Shown here piece after piece: positions 35,341-44,129 of a DNA stretch of 64,000 nt. The DNA lies in contig NZ_JAGYIM010000009.1 of NCBI RefSeq assembly GCF_018402695.1, positions 186,001 to 250,000 on the forward strand, given 5' to 3'. The DNA comes from Arsukibacterium sp. (GTDB taxonomy: Bacteria; Pseudomonadota; Gammaproteobacteria; Enterobacterales; Alteromonadaceae). The notes under the pieces were generated by a model. It did not search any database. It was not told where the DNA came from and saw only the letters and a list, made by a program, of their open reading frames with translations. The position numbers and the translations under genes are program-made. Every line of letters begins with the position of its first letter. The first letter of the stretch is position 1.

Positions 35341-36222
35341 ATGAACCCAACCCAGCTAAGCAAAGTAATTTGTGTCTGTATCGCGCTGTTCAGCAGCGAG
35401 CTTTGGGCTAAAAGCTTCGTCTGGCAAGTCAGTCATGGCGAACAACACCTGTATATTGGAGGCACCGCCCACCTGCTGCCTGCTAGCCAATTTCCTCTGC
35501 CGGCTGAATTTGATCAAGCCTATCAGCAAGCAGAAAAACTGGTGTTTGAAGCGGATATTAGTCAATTGGCAAAGCCCAGCATTAATTCTATGTTTATGAG
35601 CCTTACCTTGTACCAGGATGGTCACACCTTGAACTCTGTCCTTAGCGCGGAAAGCTATCAGCACTTGCAAGAAACTGCCGCGGAGCTTGGAATTGACATA
35701 AATACTCTGGCGCAATATAAACCGGACTTCGTCCTAATACAAATGATGCAGCGCAAACTGACCCAACTTGGAATAGCCGGGGAAGGCGTGGATGACTATT
35801 TTTTTAACAAGGCCACCCAAGATGGCAAAAGTAAGGATTTTTTGGAAACCATCGAGCAGCACTTGGTGATGGTGTTTTCAATCTCGGATGGTGTTGAAAA
35901 CGAATGGGTAGCGTGGCAACTTAACTTGCTAGATGATGCCGAGCAGTATATGCAGCGAGCCCTCACAGCTTGGCGCAGCGGAAATCGTGAGGCATTAGCC
36001 GAGATGGTTAGCGAAATGCTCGATACTGAAATTGGTCATCTCGAGTATCAGCGCTTGTTATCCGAACGCAACAAAGGCTGGGTGGACCAAATTGATACAA
36101 TGCTGCAAACGCCAGAAATCGAATTTGTGCTGGTGGGCGCCATGCATTTAGCCGGGCCGGAAAATGTGTTGGACTTGCTTGCCGAGCGCGGCTATCAAGT
36201 GCGACAACTAAGCGTCGATTAA
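35341..36222 (+). CDS. TraB/GumN family exported protein
   Basis: About 293 residues from the ATG at 35341, preferred over 35326 because an AAGGA ribosome site lies between them. A signal peptide ends near ELWAKS. The family's paired GxxH motifs are present: YIGGTAHLLPASQFPL near the N-terminus and FVLVGAMHLAGPENVLDLL near the C-terminus, around a helical middle. TraB/GumN proteins are thought to be metalloprotease-like (Tiki-type), but the bacterial role is unclear. Confidence 0.85.
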   Translation: MNPTQLSKVICVCIALFSSELWAKSFVWQVSHGEQHLYIGGTAHLLPASQFPLPAEFDQAYQQAEKLVFEADISQLAKPSINSMFMSLTLYQDGHTLNSVLSAESYQHLQETAAELGIDINTLAQYKPDFVLIQMMQRKLTQLGIAGEGVDDYFFNKATQDGKSKDFLETIEQHLVMVFSISDGVENEWVAWQLNLLDDAEQYMQRALTAWRSGNREALAEMVSEMLDTEIGHLEYQRLLSERNKGWVDQIDTMLQTPEIEFVLVGAMHLAGPENVLDLLAERGYQVRQLSVD

Positions 36223-36229
36223 GGACCAG

Positions 36230-36270
36230 GAGCAAACAGCAGCAGAACATACTGCTGATTGCTCTTCCTT
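36230..36270. terminator. bidirectional terminator
   Basis: GAGCAA-A-CAGCAG pairs with CTGCTG-A-TTGCTC (36230-36264), one mismatch, 9-base loop, followed by TTCCTTATTT. It lies between the convergent TraB/GumN and thioredoxin-fold genes. Confidence 0.5.
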
Positions 36271-36289
36271 ATTTGATACCAGCTAATTC

Positions 36290-36889
36290 TTAATACTTGA
36301 CACTACAGCCATAAGGCCGGGTGACGGCCGGGTCTGGGGTATTGCCGGCCAGTACCGCTTTGGCGGCGTTGGCAAAGTACGGGGTGGCCTTGGCGATATC
36401 GTCCACCTTGGCTGACGGGATACTGTCGATACCCCCCATATACTGCAACACACCGTTTTTATCGATAACGTACATATGCGGGGTAGTTTTGGCGTCATAA
36501 GCTTTGCCCATGGCGCCGCTTTCATCAAACAGGATGGCCGTTGGGCTGGCATTGCGACTGCTGGTTAACTCTGCCGCCTTGGCGCTGTCGATATGGCCCT
36601 GCTTGCCCGGCGCGGATGAAATAACGCTCAGCCAGACCACGTCTTTGGCCTGCATATCCTGTTGCAACGCCTGCATATTGCCACTGTAATGTTTAACCAC
36701 AAACGGGCAGTCGTGGTTAGTCCACTCCAGCACCACGTTTTTACCGGCAAAGTCTTGCAGGCTGTGGCGCTGGCCATTGGCATCCTGTACCGTAAAATCC
36801 GGTGCTGGCTGGCCAACTTGTGGTGCGGCAGCCAGGGTGGCTGCAAATAGCATGGCACCAGCGGAAACAACGAGTTTTGCTAATTTCAT
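36290..36889 (-). CDS. exported thioredoxin-fold protein (AhpC/TSA-like)
   Basis: A 199-residue protein with a signal peptide (ends LAAAPQ) and a peroxiredoxin/thioredoxin domain: APDFTVQDANGQRHSLQDFA, VVLEWTNHDCPFVVKHYSG (a single active-site Cys where many relatives have CxxC), and the cis-Pro region KTTPHMYVIDKNG. The lone Cys suggests peroxidase-like or redox-partner chemistry rather than a disulfide shuttle. It lies 48 bases downstream of an ScsB/DsbD-type reductase that could supply electrons. Confidence 0.8.
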   Translation of the reverse strand: MKLAKLVVSAGAMLFAATLAAAPQVGQPAPDFTVQDANGQRHSLQDFAGKNVVLEWTNHDCPFVVKHYSGNMQALQQDMQAKDVVWLSVISSAPGKQGHIDSAKAAELTSSRNASPTAILFDESGAMGKAYDAKTTPHMYVIDKNGVLQYMGGIDSIPSAKVDDIAKATPYFANAAKAVLAGNTPDPAVTRPYGCSVKY

Positions 36890-36937
36890 ATATATCGCTC
36901 CTGTTGCGTAATTAATGACAACTTGATGGTTGGCAGC

Positions 36938-39046
36938 TTACTGCTGACTTAACGATTCAAACGTTTGCCTGAGGGTATCAGGCGTTAAAATTTGCGGCAG
37001 CACTTGTGGCGGCTGCCCGGGCCAGTACAACACATATAACGGCACGCCATCGCGCTGATATTGCTGCAAATAAGCAGTAATATCGCTGTCACGCCGGGTC
37101 CAATCACCTTTTAGGTAACTGACATTATATTCATTAAGTGCCGCTTTGCTGCGCTCGGTATTTATCGCTACCCGCTCATTAACCAGGCAGGTAATACACC
37201 AGTCAGCTGTCATGTTAACCAGCACCGGCTTACCTTGCTGGCGCAACTCGCTAAGCGTGTCAGGAGCCCAGGGCTGCCAATGCTGTGCATTGGTGTCAGG
37301 GCTGGCATCTGTGTTGTTAGGTGCTGCTATAGCGGTAACCTGCCAGGCTAATAGTAGCGCCAGCACCATTAACGCCAATGCAGCCAGCCGGTTAAACCAG
37401 CCGGCACCGAGCTGTACCCTGCCCCATAGCCATAGAGCAGCAGCGAGTGCCACCATCCCGACTAACAACAGTGCCATAGCGTCGATGCCCGCCTGACGGC
37501 CAAATACCCACACCAGCCAGACAGCACTTAAATAAAGCGGCCAGGCTAACCATTGTTTTAAGGTTTCCATCCAGGCTCCGGGTTTGGGTAACAACCGGGC
37601 CAGAGCCGGCACAAATGCCAGCAACAGGAAGGGTAATGCCATACCTAACCCCAGCGCCGCAAACACCAGTAACGCCACTTGCGGGCTTTGGGTAACCGCA
37701 TAACCGAGCGCCGTGCCCATAAAAGGCGCAGTACAGGGGCTGGCAACAATAACGGCCAGCACCCCGGTAAAAAAGGAACCTTTGCCACCACTTTTTGCCG
37801 TGAGCTCACCACCGGCATTCATTAAGCCGAGGCCAAACTGCACCAACCCGGATAAACTTAAAGCCAGTGCCAGCAGCAAATAGGCCAGCAGGCCAACCAA
37901 CAGCGGGCTTTGCAACTGAAAACCCCAGCCGATAGCATTACCAGCGGCGCGCAGCGCAATCAGCAAGCCGGCCAGTGCCAGAAAACTCAGCACCACACCC
38001 GCGGTATAAAACAATGCATCACGTCGTTGTTGTTGCCGCTGCTGGCTATTAGCGGCAATGCTCAAGGCTTTAAGCGACAGTACCGGGAATACACACGGCA
38101 TTAAATTCAGAATAAGGCCGCCGCCAGCAGCCATCAGTAATATCAGCCAGAAACTGGTTGCGCTAAGGGTACCGCCAGTGACCAGAATTTCTGTCGTGTC
38201 TGGCGCGTCTTCCTGCGGCTGGCGCAGCTGCATATTAACGCGATAACCCTGCCCGTCAGCATCAACCAGCACGACCTCTGTCAAGCCGGGCGCACTGCTG
38301 AAATAAGTATTAGCCGCTTGCTGCAGCAACACTTTGCCATCCTGCTCAACGATTTGCTGCGGGGCAGCATGGTCTACCAACTCGGTGCCGGCCACAAAAA
38401 AAGCCCGCGGCCGCTGTGGCAGCGCGTGATCCAGCACAGCAGAAAAGGCACCGCCGCTGATGGCATACTCAGCCACGATACCGGTGTCGAGCGGCAAGGC
38501 CTGACGGGCTTTTACAAACAAAGGTTGCTGGCTGGCGGCCAGCTCTGGTTGCCCGGCAACATTCAGGGTTAATTCAAAACTGGCATCAGCCGGAATGCAA
38601 ATTTCCTCACAAACCAACCAGTCGACATCGGCACTGATGGTCAGGCTGTCTGCAGCGTAGTCAGCTGGTACGGTTATATCGGTTAACAATAAGGTCTGGC
38701 CGGCAAAACCATAATTAACCAGCGGCGGAATAACAAAGGCCTCTGGCGTCGGCCACTGCATGTCGCCTGCCTGCACCCCGCCGGGTAATTGCCAGCTGAT
38801 ACTGGTTGGCAAGCCAGAGTCGCCGGGGTTTTGCCAGTAAGTATGCCAGCCGGGATCGGGCTCAAAATGCAACAATAATGCAAATTGCTGACCAGCAGTA
38901 ACCGTGTGGTATTCGCTGACCAGCTCTGCTTTAATATGCTTCGCCTGCTGCCAGCCGCTGCTGCTGGCCTGCACCGCAAAACCTGCCAACACGCAGCTTA
39001 ACAACAGCAACACCCGGATTATCAGCCATCTGCTTAGTCGCGACAT
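36938..39046 (-). CDS. ScsB/DsbD-type thiol:disulfide interchange protein
   Basis: A 702-residue protein: signal peptide, an N-terminal periplasmic domain (about 30-275, with VCEEICIP holding a Cys pair), about eight membrane helices (about 290-600) with the DsbD-core motif LNLMPCVFPVLSLK and SPCTAPFMGTALG, and a C-terminal thioredoxin domain with ADWCITC. It carries electrons from cytoplasmic thioredoxin to the periplasm. The N-terminal type is closer to ScsB (copper-stress associated) than to classical DsbD. The adjacent thioredoxin-fold protein is a likely client. Confidence 0.88.
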   Translation of the reverse strand: MSRLSRWLIIRVLLLLSCVLAGFAVQASSSGWQQAKHIKAELVSEYHTVTAGQQFALLLHFEPDPGWHTYWQNPGDSGLPTSISWQLPGGVQAGDMQWPTPEAFVIPPLVNYGFAGQTLLLTDITVPADYAADSLTISADVDWLVCEEICIPADASFELTLNVAGQPELAASQQPLFVKARQALPLDTGIVAEYAISGGAFSAVLDHALPQRPRAFFVAGTELVDHAAPQQIVEQDGKVLLQQAANTYFSSAPGLTEVVLVDADGQGYRVNMQLRQPQEDAPDTTEILVTGGTLSATSFWLILLMAAGGGLILNLMPCVFPVLSLKALSIAANSQQRQQQRRDALFYTAGVVLSFLALAGLLIALRAAGNAIGWGFQLQSPLLVGLLAYLLLALALSLSGLVQFGLGLMNAGGELTAKSGGKGSFFTGVLAVIVASPCTAPFMGTALGYAVTQSPQVALLVFAALGLGMALPFLLLAFVPALARLLPKPGAWMETLKQWLAWPLYLSAVWLVWVFGRQAGIDAMALLLVGMVALAAALWLWGRVQLGAGWFNRLAALALMVLALLLAWQVTAIAAPNNTDASPDTNAQHWQPWAPDTLSELRQQGKPVLVNMTADWCITCLVNERVAINTERSKAALNEYNVSYLKGDWTRRDSDITAYLQQYQRDGVPLYVLYWPGQPPQVLPQILTPDTLRQTFESLSQQ

Positions 39047-39165
39047 TATTTTACCTCGTTATTTGCTTACGCTGTTAAGCTACTTCAGTTCAAAAGAATG
39101 TTCAAAATAACTGCGATAAATGCGGTTTTATTACGCCATATACAGCAAAATTCACGACAAAATGC

Positions 39166-39171
39166 TATATT
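39166..39171 (+). promoter_or_regulatory. extended -10 promoter element for the TonB receptor
   Basis: TGCTATATT (TG at 39163, TATATT 39166-39171) is an extended -10 box; no good -35 is seen 17 bases upstream. It is about 85 bases before the receptor start. Confidence 0.35.
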
Positions 39172-39253
39172 AGCTGCGCTTTATTCTGTGGTTAGTCGTG
39201 GTCACTCCGGCTAGCCTGAACCCACCCCAGTGATGATATGAAGGTCAAACTTA

Positions 39254-41485
39254 ATGAAAGGCATGAAAAAGTCTGCTCTGAATCTGGCGATCTGCGCCGG
39301 TTTGTTTGGTGCTGTAAGTTTTGCAGCTGCAGCACAAACCCAGGATACCGACAGCGAACAACAAGAAAATAAGCTGGAAACTATTACCATTACCGCGCAA
39401 AAGCGCAGCCAGAGTATCCAGGAAGTGCCTATTTCGGTAGCCACCATCAGCCAGGAGCGTTTCAATGCTATTTTCTCCAGTGGCGATGATATTACCGCGC
39501 TGGCGGTAAAAGTACCGGGTTTATATGCGGAAACGTCCAACGGCCGCGCGGCACCACGTTTTTATATCCGCGGGTTAGGCAATACCGATTTTGACCTGGC
39601 TGCATCACAACCGGTGTCCATCATCATGGACGAGGTAGTGATGGAAAACGTTATTCTAAAAAGCTTCCCGTTGTTCGACGTGCAGGCGGTTGAAGTGATC
39701 CGGGGCCCGCAGGGTACCTTATTCGGCCGCAATACCACTGCCGGTATTATTAAGTTTGACAGTGTCAAACCCCGCCAGGACTTCGACGGCTACTTTAAAA
39801 CCAGCGCCGGCAGTCTGGGCATGCTGAATGTAGAAGGCGCCATCGGTGGCGGCTTAACCGATGAGTTATCAGCCCGGGTATCATTGATGTCTAACCACCG
39901 CGACGACTGGGTTAGCAACAGTTTCTACGGCAATAAAGATGTGATGGGTGGCTACGATGAACAGGCCGGCCGGCTGCAGTTCTTATACGAAGGCGATGAT
40001 TTTGACGCCTTGCTGAACCTGCATACCCGCAACTACGACGGCACCTCCAGCTTATTCCGGGCAAATATTTTAACCCCGGGCAGCAATGAGCTGAATGAGA
40101 ATTATGATCGCGACACGGTGGCCTACAACGAAGGGCGCAATAACCCGCAAAGCTATGATGCCTGGGGTGGCTCACTGAAAATGGATTTCGCACTACAGGA
40201 TATGACGTTAACCAGCATATCAGCCATAGAAAAAGCCGATGGCGGTGGTATTGGTGATATCGACGGTGGCAACCCGACCGGTCCTGGCGTAGTGCCGTTT
40301 CAGGCGGTTACTGAAGATCAGCTGCGTGGCCTTAAGCAGGTAACGCAGGAAATCCGGCTGGCCAGTGACACCAACAATGCGCTGAGCTGGCAGACCGGTG
40401 CCTTTTACTTTGACTCTAAGTTCTCAGTAAACAGTATTGACGGCTTCTTTGGTGCCACGGAAGTGTTTCATGGTAATACCAGCTGGGCATTGTTTGGCCA
40501 GAGCTCATATAAAGTTGACGACAAACTGGATATTACCGCCGGTATCCGCTATACCGACGATGAAAAAACCTTTTATGTCGGTCAGCAGAATGTCGATGGC
40601 TTTGCCCTGGTTATCGGTGCCGCTGAAGAGCAATACTATGCGCCGATTAAAGTAGCGGACGACAATATCAGCTGGGAGTTAAGCGCTAACTATCGCTTAA
40701 CCACCACCACCAGCTTGTTTGCCCGGGCCGCTGAAGGTTTCCGTGCCCAGTCTATTCAGGGCCGCGATGTGGCCTTTGAAGCGCCGCCATCGGTTGCTAA
40801 CGCCGAGACCATTACCTCATTTGAAGTGGGTGCCAAGTCTGATTTACTCGACAACACCCTGCGCTTAAACGGTGCATTGTTTTACTACACCATTGATGAC
40901 ATTCAGTTGTCAGCGATTGGTGGTCAGACCCAGGGTAACCAGTTAATTAATGCCGATAAGGGCGTAGGTTACGGTTTTGAAGTTGACTTTGACTGGCGTG
41001 CCACGCCTTACTTCACCCTCGGTGGCGGTTTCAGTTATAACAACACTGAACTGCAGGATGATACCCTGACGGTAGCGCCTTGTGGCTCAGGCATGTGTAC
41101 CGTGCTGGACCCGGTTAACGATGATGGCCAGGCCTTTATTCGTGGTAACCCGTTCCCGCAGGCACCGGAAACCATCTTAACCTTAAATGGCCGTTATGAT
41201 TTCCCGATTGAAAGCGGTGAAATTTATGTTTACGCTGATTATCAGCTACAAGGTGAAACCAACCTGTTCCTGTATGAGTCAGCCGAGTTCAGCTCTGATA
41301 ATAACTTTGAAGCTGGCTTACGGGTAGCGTATATCAACTACGAGCATAACTATGAAGTGGGCTTCTTTGGCCGCAACATCACCGATGAAGATAACCTGAA
41401 AGGCGCCATCGATTTTAATAACCTGACCGGTTTTGTTAATGAACCACGGGTATTAGGCGTTGATTTTAGGATCAACTTCTACTAA
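39254..41485 (+). CDS. TonB-dependent outer-membrane receptor
   Basis: A 743-residue receptor with a signal peptide (ends FAAAAQ), a TonB-box-like ETITITAQ, a plug domain (about 55-170: SIQEVPISVATISQERF, VEVIRGPQGTLFGRNTTAG) and a beta-barrel ending in ...GVDFRINFY with terminal aromatic residue. It resembles the carbohydrate/phytate-like receptors of Alteromonadales, but the ligand cannot be read from sequence. It is monocistronic, with its own extended -10 promoter and a terminator. Confidence 0.92.
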   Translation: MKGMKKSALNLAICAGLFGAVSFAAAAQTQDTDSEQQENKLETITITAQKRSQSIQEVPISVATISQERFNAIFSSGDDITALAVKVPGLYAETSNGRAAPRFYIRGLGNTDFDLAASQPVSIIMDEVVMENVILKSFPLFDVQAVEVIRGPQGTLFGRNTTAGIIKFDSVKPRQDFDGYFKTSAGSLGMLNVEGAIGGGLTDELSARVSLMSNHRDDWVSNSFYGNKDVMGGYDEQAGRLQFLYEGDDFDALLNLHTRNYDGTSSLFRANILTPGSNELNENYDRDTVAYNEGRNNPQSYDAWGGSLKMDFALQDMTLTSISAIEKADGGGIGDIDGGNPTGPGVVPFQAVTEDQLRGLKQVTQEIRLASDTNNALSWQTGAFYFDSKFSVNSIDGFFGATEVFHGNTSWALFGQSSYKVDDKLDITAGIRYTDDEKTFYVGQQNVDGFALVIGAAEEQYYAPIKVADDNISWELSANYRLTTTTSLFARAAEGFRAQSIQGRDVAFEAPPSVANAETITSFEVGAKSDLLDNTLRLNGALFYYTIDDIQLSAIGGQTQGNQLINADKGVGYGFEVDFDWRATPYFTLGGGFSYNNTELQDDTLTVAPCGSGMCTVLDPVNDDGQAFIRGNPFPQAPETILTLNGRYDFPIESGEIYVYADYQLQGETNLFLYESAEFSSDNNFEAGLRVAYINYEHNYEVGFFGRNITDEDNLKGAIDFNNLTGFVNEPRVLGVDFRINFY

Positions 41486-41517
41486 CGCTGCCACTGTTAA
41501 AGGGCTTTAGCGTAACA

Positions 41518-41551
41518 AAAACCGCCTGGGTTACATCAGGCGGTTTTTTTA
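41518..41551 (+). terminator. rho-independent terminator
   Basis: AACCGCCT (41520-41527) / AGGCGGTT (41538-41545) with a 10-base loop, followed by a T-run; ends the TonB receptor gene. Confidence 0.88.
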
Positions 41552-41661
41552 TTTCCCGGCCAGCAGGTTATTGGCCGTATCGACCTTGCTTTTTACCCGG
41601 CTGCCGATTTAGCCTGCAGTTACCTAAGCTAACCGTCTGAACTTACCCAGCAGAGAACCCT

Positions 41662-42738
41662 ATGGCCGACTTTCGCAGTGATACCGTAACCCAGCCCTGT
41701 GCCGCCATGCGCCAGGCAATGCATGATGCCAAGCTTGGCGATGACGTGTTTAATGACGACCCTACCACCCTGGAGCTGCAACGTTATGCTGCAGAACTGC
41801 TGGGGTTTGACGCCGCCTTGTTTGCCCCCAGCGGCACCCAGACCAATTTAATTGCGATGATGAGCCACTGCCAGCGTGGCGATGAAGCCATTGTTGGCCA
41901 GCAGTGGCACACCTATAAATGGGAAGGTGGCGGCATGGCGGTGCTGGGCTCTATTCAGCCGCAACCGCTGGAACTGCAAACTGACGGCACCCTGGCGCTT
42001 GACGATATTGCCGGCGCGATAAAACCGGACGACCCGCACTTTGCCCGCACCCGGTTAATCGTGATTGAAAACACGGTAGGCGGTAAAGTACTGCCTCTCG
42101 CTTATATGCGTGATGTCGCCGCGCTGGCGAAGGATAAAGGCTTAAAGTGTCATATCGACGGTGCCCGGCTGATGAATGCCGCCGTTGCCCTGGCCGGCGA
42201 GCACCAGCTTAGCCCGCAGCAAATGGCCCGGCAGTTGTGTCAGGGGTATGACTCCGTATCGCTGTGTTTATCTAAAGGCCTGGGCTGCCCGGTGGGCTCG
42301 TTATTACTCGGCTCAGCAGATTTTATAACCCGGGCAAAACGCGCCAGAAAAATGCTGGGTGGTGGTATGCGCCAGACCGGGGTGCTGACCGCTGCCGGGC
42401 TGTATGCCCTTAAACACAATATTGAGCGGCTGGCAGATGACCACGCCAACGCCTGCTATCTGGCCGCTGGCTTAACTGAGCTGGCCAGCCGGTTGCCCGT
42501 GCTGCAATCGCTGACGGTGATCGCGCCGCAGACCAACATCGTATTCACCGACATTACACCGGCACTGGCTGAGCGCCTGCTGCCTTATCTGGCACAGCAT
42601 GGCATACACGTTACCGCCAGCCGCTATCAGGCGCAACAGGGCGCGTTAATGCGCCTGCGCTGGGTATGCCACCTGGATATCAGCCGGGTTCAGGTTGAAC
42701 AAACGTTGGCTGTCATCCGGCAATTTGCAGGTAATTAA
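41662..42738 (+). CDS. ltaE: low-specificity L-threonine aldolase
   Basis: A 358-residue PLP enzyme cleaving L-threonine and L-allo-threonine to glycine and acetaldehyde. Motifs: MADFRSDTVTQP, DDVFNDDPTTLELQ, FAPSGTQTNLIA, IDGARLMNAA and the PLP-lysine in SLCLSKGLGCPVGS. The usual length is about 335-350. It is alone between a terminator and the msrAB gene (87 bases). Confidence 0.92.
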   Translation: MADFRSDTVTQPCAAMRQAMHDAKLGDDVFNDDPTTLELQRYAAELLGFDAALFAPSGTQTNLIAMMSHCQRGDEAIVGQQWHTYKWEGGGMAVLGSIQPQPLELQTDGTLALDDIAGAIKPDDPHFARTRLIVIENTVGGKVLPLAYMRDVAALAKDKGLKCHIDGARLMNAAVALAGEHQLSPQQMARQLCQGYDSVSLCLSKGLGCPVGSLLLGSADFITRAKRARKMLGGGMRQTGVLTAAGLYALKHNIERLADDHANACYLAAGLTELASRLPVLQSLTVIAPQTNIVFTDITPALAERLLPYLAQHGIHVTASRYQAQQGALMRLRWVCHLDISRVQVEQTLAVIRQFAGN

Positions 42739-42825
42739 GCGATAACGTGAAAGCCTGCGGCCATTAGTCCGGTCTGTAACGTAATGGGTCTGTTTATCTA
42801 ACCAGAGCAACCGCAGGAATATGCC

Positions 42826-44118
42826 ATGAAATATCTTAGTTTTATCGTCGCCCTACTGCTTTCGCTGCTGGTGTTTGCAGCGTTGTATGCCCCGGCACAG
42901 GAGGCGGCAGCTACAAAAACCACAGCTGCTGAGCAGGATAGTATTGTGCTCGGTTCAGGCTGTTTCTGGGGCGCAGAAATGCGGTACGAGCAGCTGCCCG
43001 GGGTGATAGATGCCGTCTCGGGCTATGCCGATGGTAAAGGCGTTAAACCCACTTACCGCGCTATTACCAAACGCAGCAACAAAAACAACCCGGATAATCA
43101 TGCCGAGGTGGTACAGGTCAGCTTTGACCCAACACAGATTAGCCTGGAAGCACTGTTACAACACTACTTTGAAAGCCACGACCCGACCCAGCTTAACCGT
43201 CAGGGCAATGATATTGGCACCCAGTACCGCTCAATTATTCTGACCAACAGCCCTGAGCAACAGGCCCGGGCTGCGGCAGTCATGCAGCAATATCAGCCGT
43301 TACTGACTGCCGCCGGCTATGGTCAGATTGTCACCCAGTTAAAACCACTAACTGCGTTTTTCCCGGCCGAGGACTATCATCAGGACTATATCGCCAAAAA
43401 CCCGAATGGTTATTGCCCCGATCATGCCACCGGGGTGCGTTTTGACCGCGATAACGCAGCGCAAACTGCAGAGGTTGATAACCGGGAAATGTTAACAGGG
43501 AAGCATATTCTCGTAATAGATTCAGAAAGTTACTGCCCATACTGCGAAAAGTTTAAAGCCGAGGTGGCCAGCAGTTATCAGGGCGATATTCCAATGCATT
43601 TCCGGTTTGCCAGTCAGTTGCAAGGCCTGAGCATTAAAACCGAAACCACGGCAACCCCGACCATTATCCTGTTACAGGAGGGCCGCGAAGTATTCGCCTT
43701 TAAAGGTTATCTGGCGCCGGACGAATTTTATCTGTTGCTAGGTAAATTTAAACTGGGCGACAGTGAAGCCTTCGATGTCGCGTTTGACAAAGCGACCGAT
43801 CAGCGGTTTTGCAAAGAATATCAGATTTTTAAAAACACGCCGGATGGTATTTTCATCGATAAATTAAGTGGTGCAGCGCTTTTTGATACCCGCGATCGCT
43901 TTAATTCCGGTACCGGTTGGTTATCGTTTACCAAAGCGGTCGACGGCGCGGTGACCGAGCGGCCTGATAACCGCTATGGCATGCGCCGTACGGAAATCCG
44001 CGCCAAAGTATCGGGTATTCACCTTGGCCATGTCTTCCCCGACGGCCCCAACGGCCAGCCGCGCTACTGCATTAATGCCACCGTACTCGACTTCGTGCCC
44101 CGCCCTGCTGCAGGCTGA
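42826..44118 (+). CDS. msrAB: fused methionine sulfoxide reductase MsrA-thioredoxin-MsrB
   Basis: A 430-residue fusion. A signal/anchor segment (1-25) is followed by MsrA (about 38-205: GSGCFWGAE, Cys46; recycling Cys197 in GYCPDH). A thioredoxin-like insert (about 220-310) has CPYC at 237-240 and a cis-Pro in TATPTIILL. MsrB (about 315-425) has FNSGTGWLSF, HLGHVFPDGP and catalytic Cys415 in RYCINA, and lacks the zinc Cys pairs. It would repair both Met-SO epimers on exported proteins. The domain order differs from the Neisseria Trx-MsrA-MsrB protein. Confidence 0.88.
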   Translation: MKYLSFIVALLLSLLVFAALYAPAQEAAATKTTAAEQDSIVLGSGCFWGAEMRYEQLPGVIDAVSGYADGKGVKPTYRAITKRSNKNNPDNHAEVVQVSFDPTQISLEALLQHYFESHDPTQLNRQGNDIGTQYRSIILTNSPEQQARAAAVMQQYQPLLTAAGYGQIVTQLKPLTAFFPAEDYHQDYIAKNPNGYCPDHATGVRFDRDNAAQTAEVDNREMLTGKHILVIDSESYCPYCEKFKAEVASSYQGDIPMHFRFASQLQGLSIKTETTATPTIILLQEGREVFAFKGYLAPDEFYLLLGKFKLGDSEAFDVAFDKATDQRFCKEYQIFKNTPDGIFIDKLSGAALFDTRDRFNSGTGWLSFTKAVDGAVTERPDNRYGMRRTEIRAKVSGIHLGHVFPDGPNGQPRYCINATVLDFVPRPAAG

Positions 44119-44129
44119 TATCAGCCTGC
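44110..44129. terminator. 20-bp palindrome at the convergent gene ends
   Basis: GCAGGCTGAT / ATCAGCCTGC is a perfect palindrome covering the msrAB stop (44116) and reaching the MscS-type gene's stop (44121). It could be a bidirectional terminator but has no long T-run. Confidence 0.35.
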
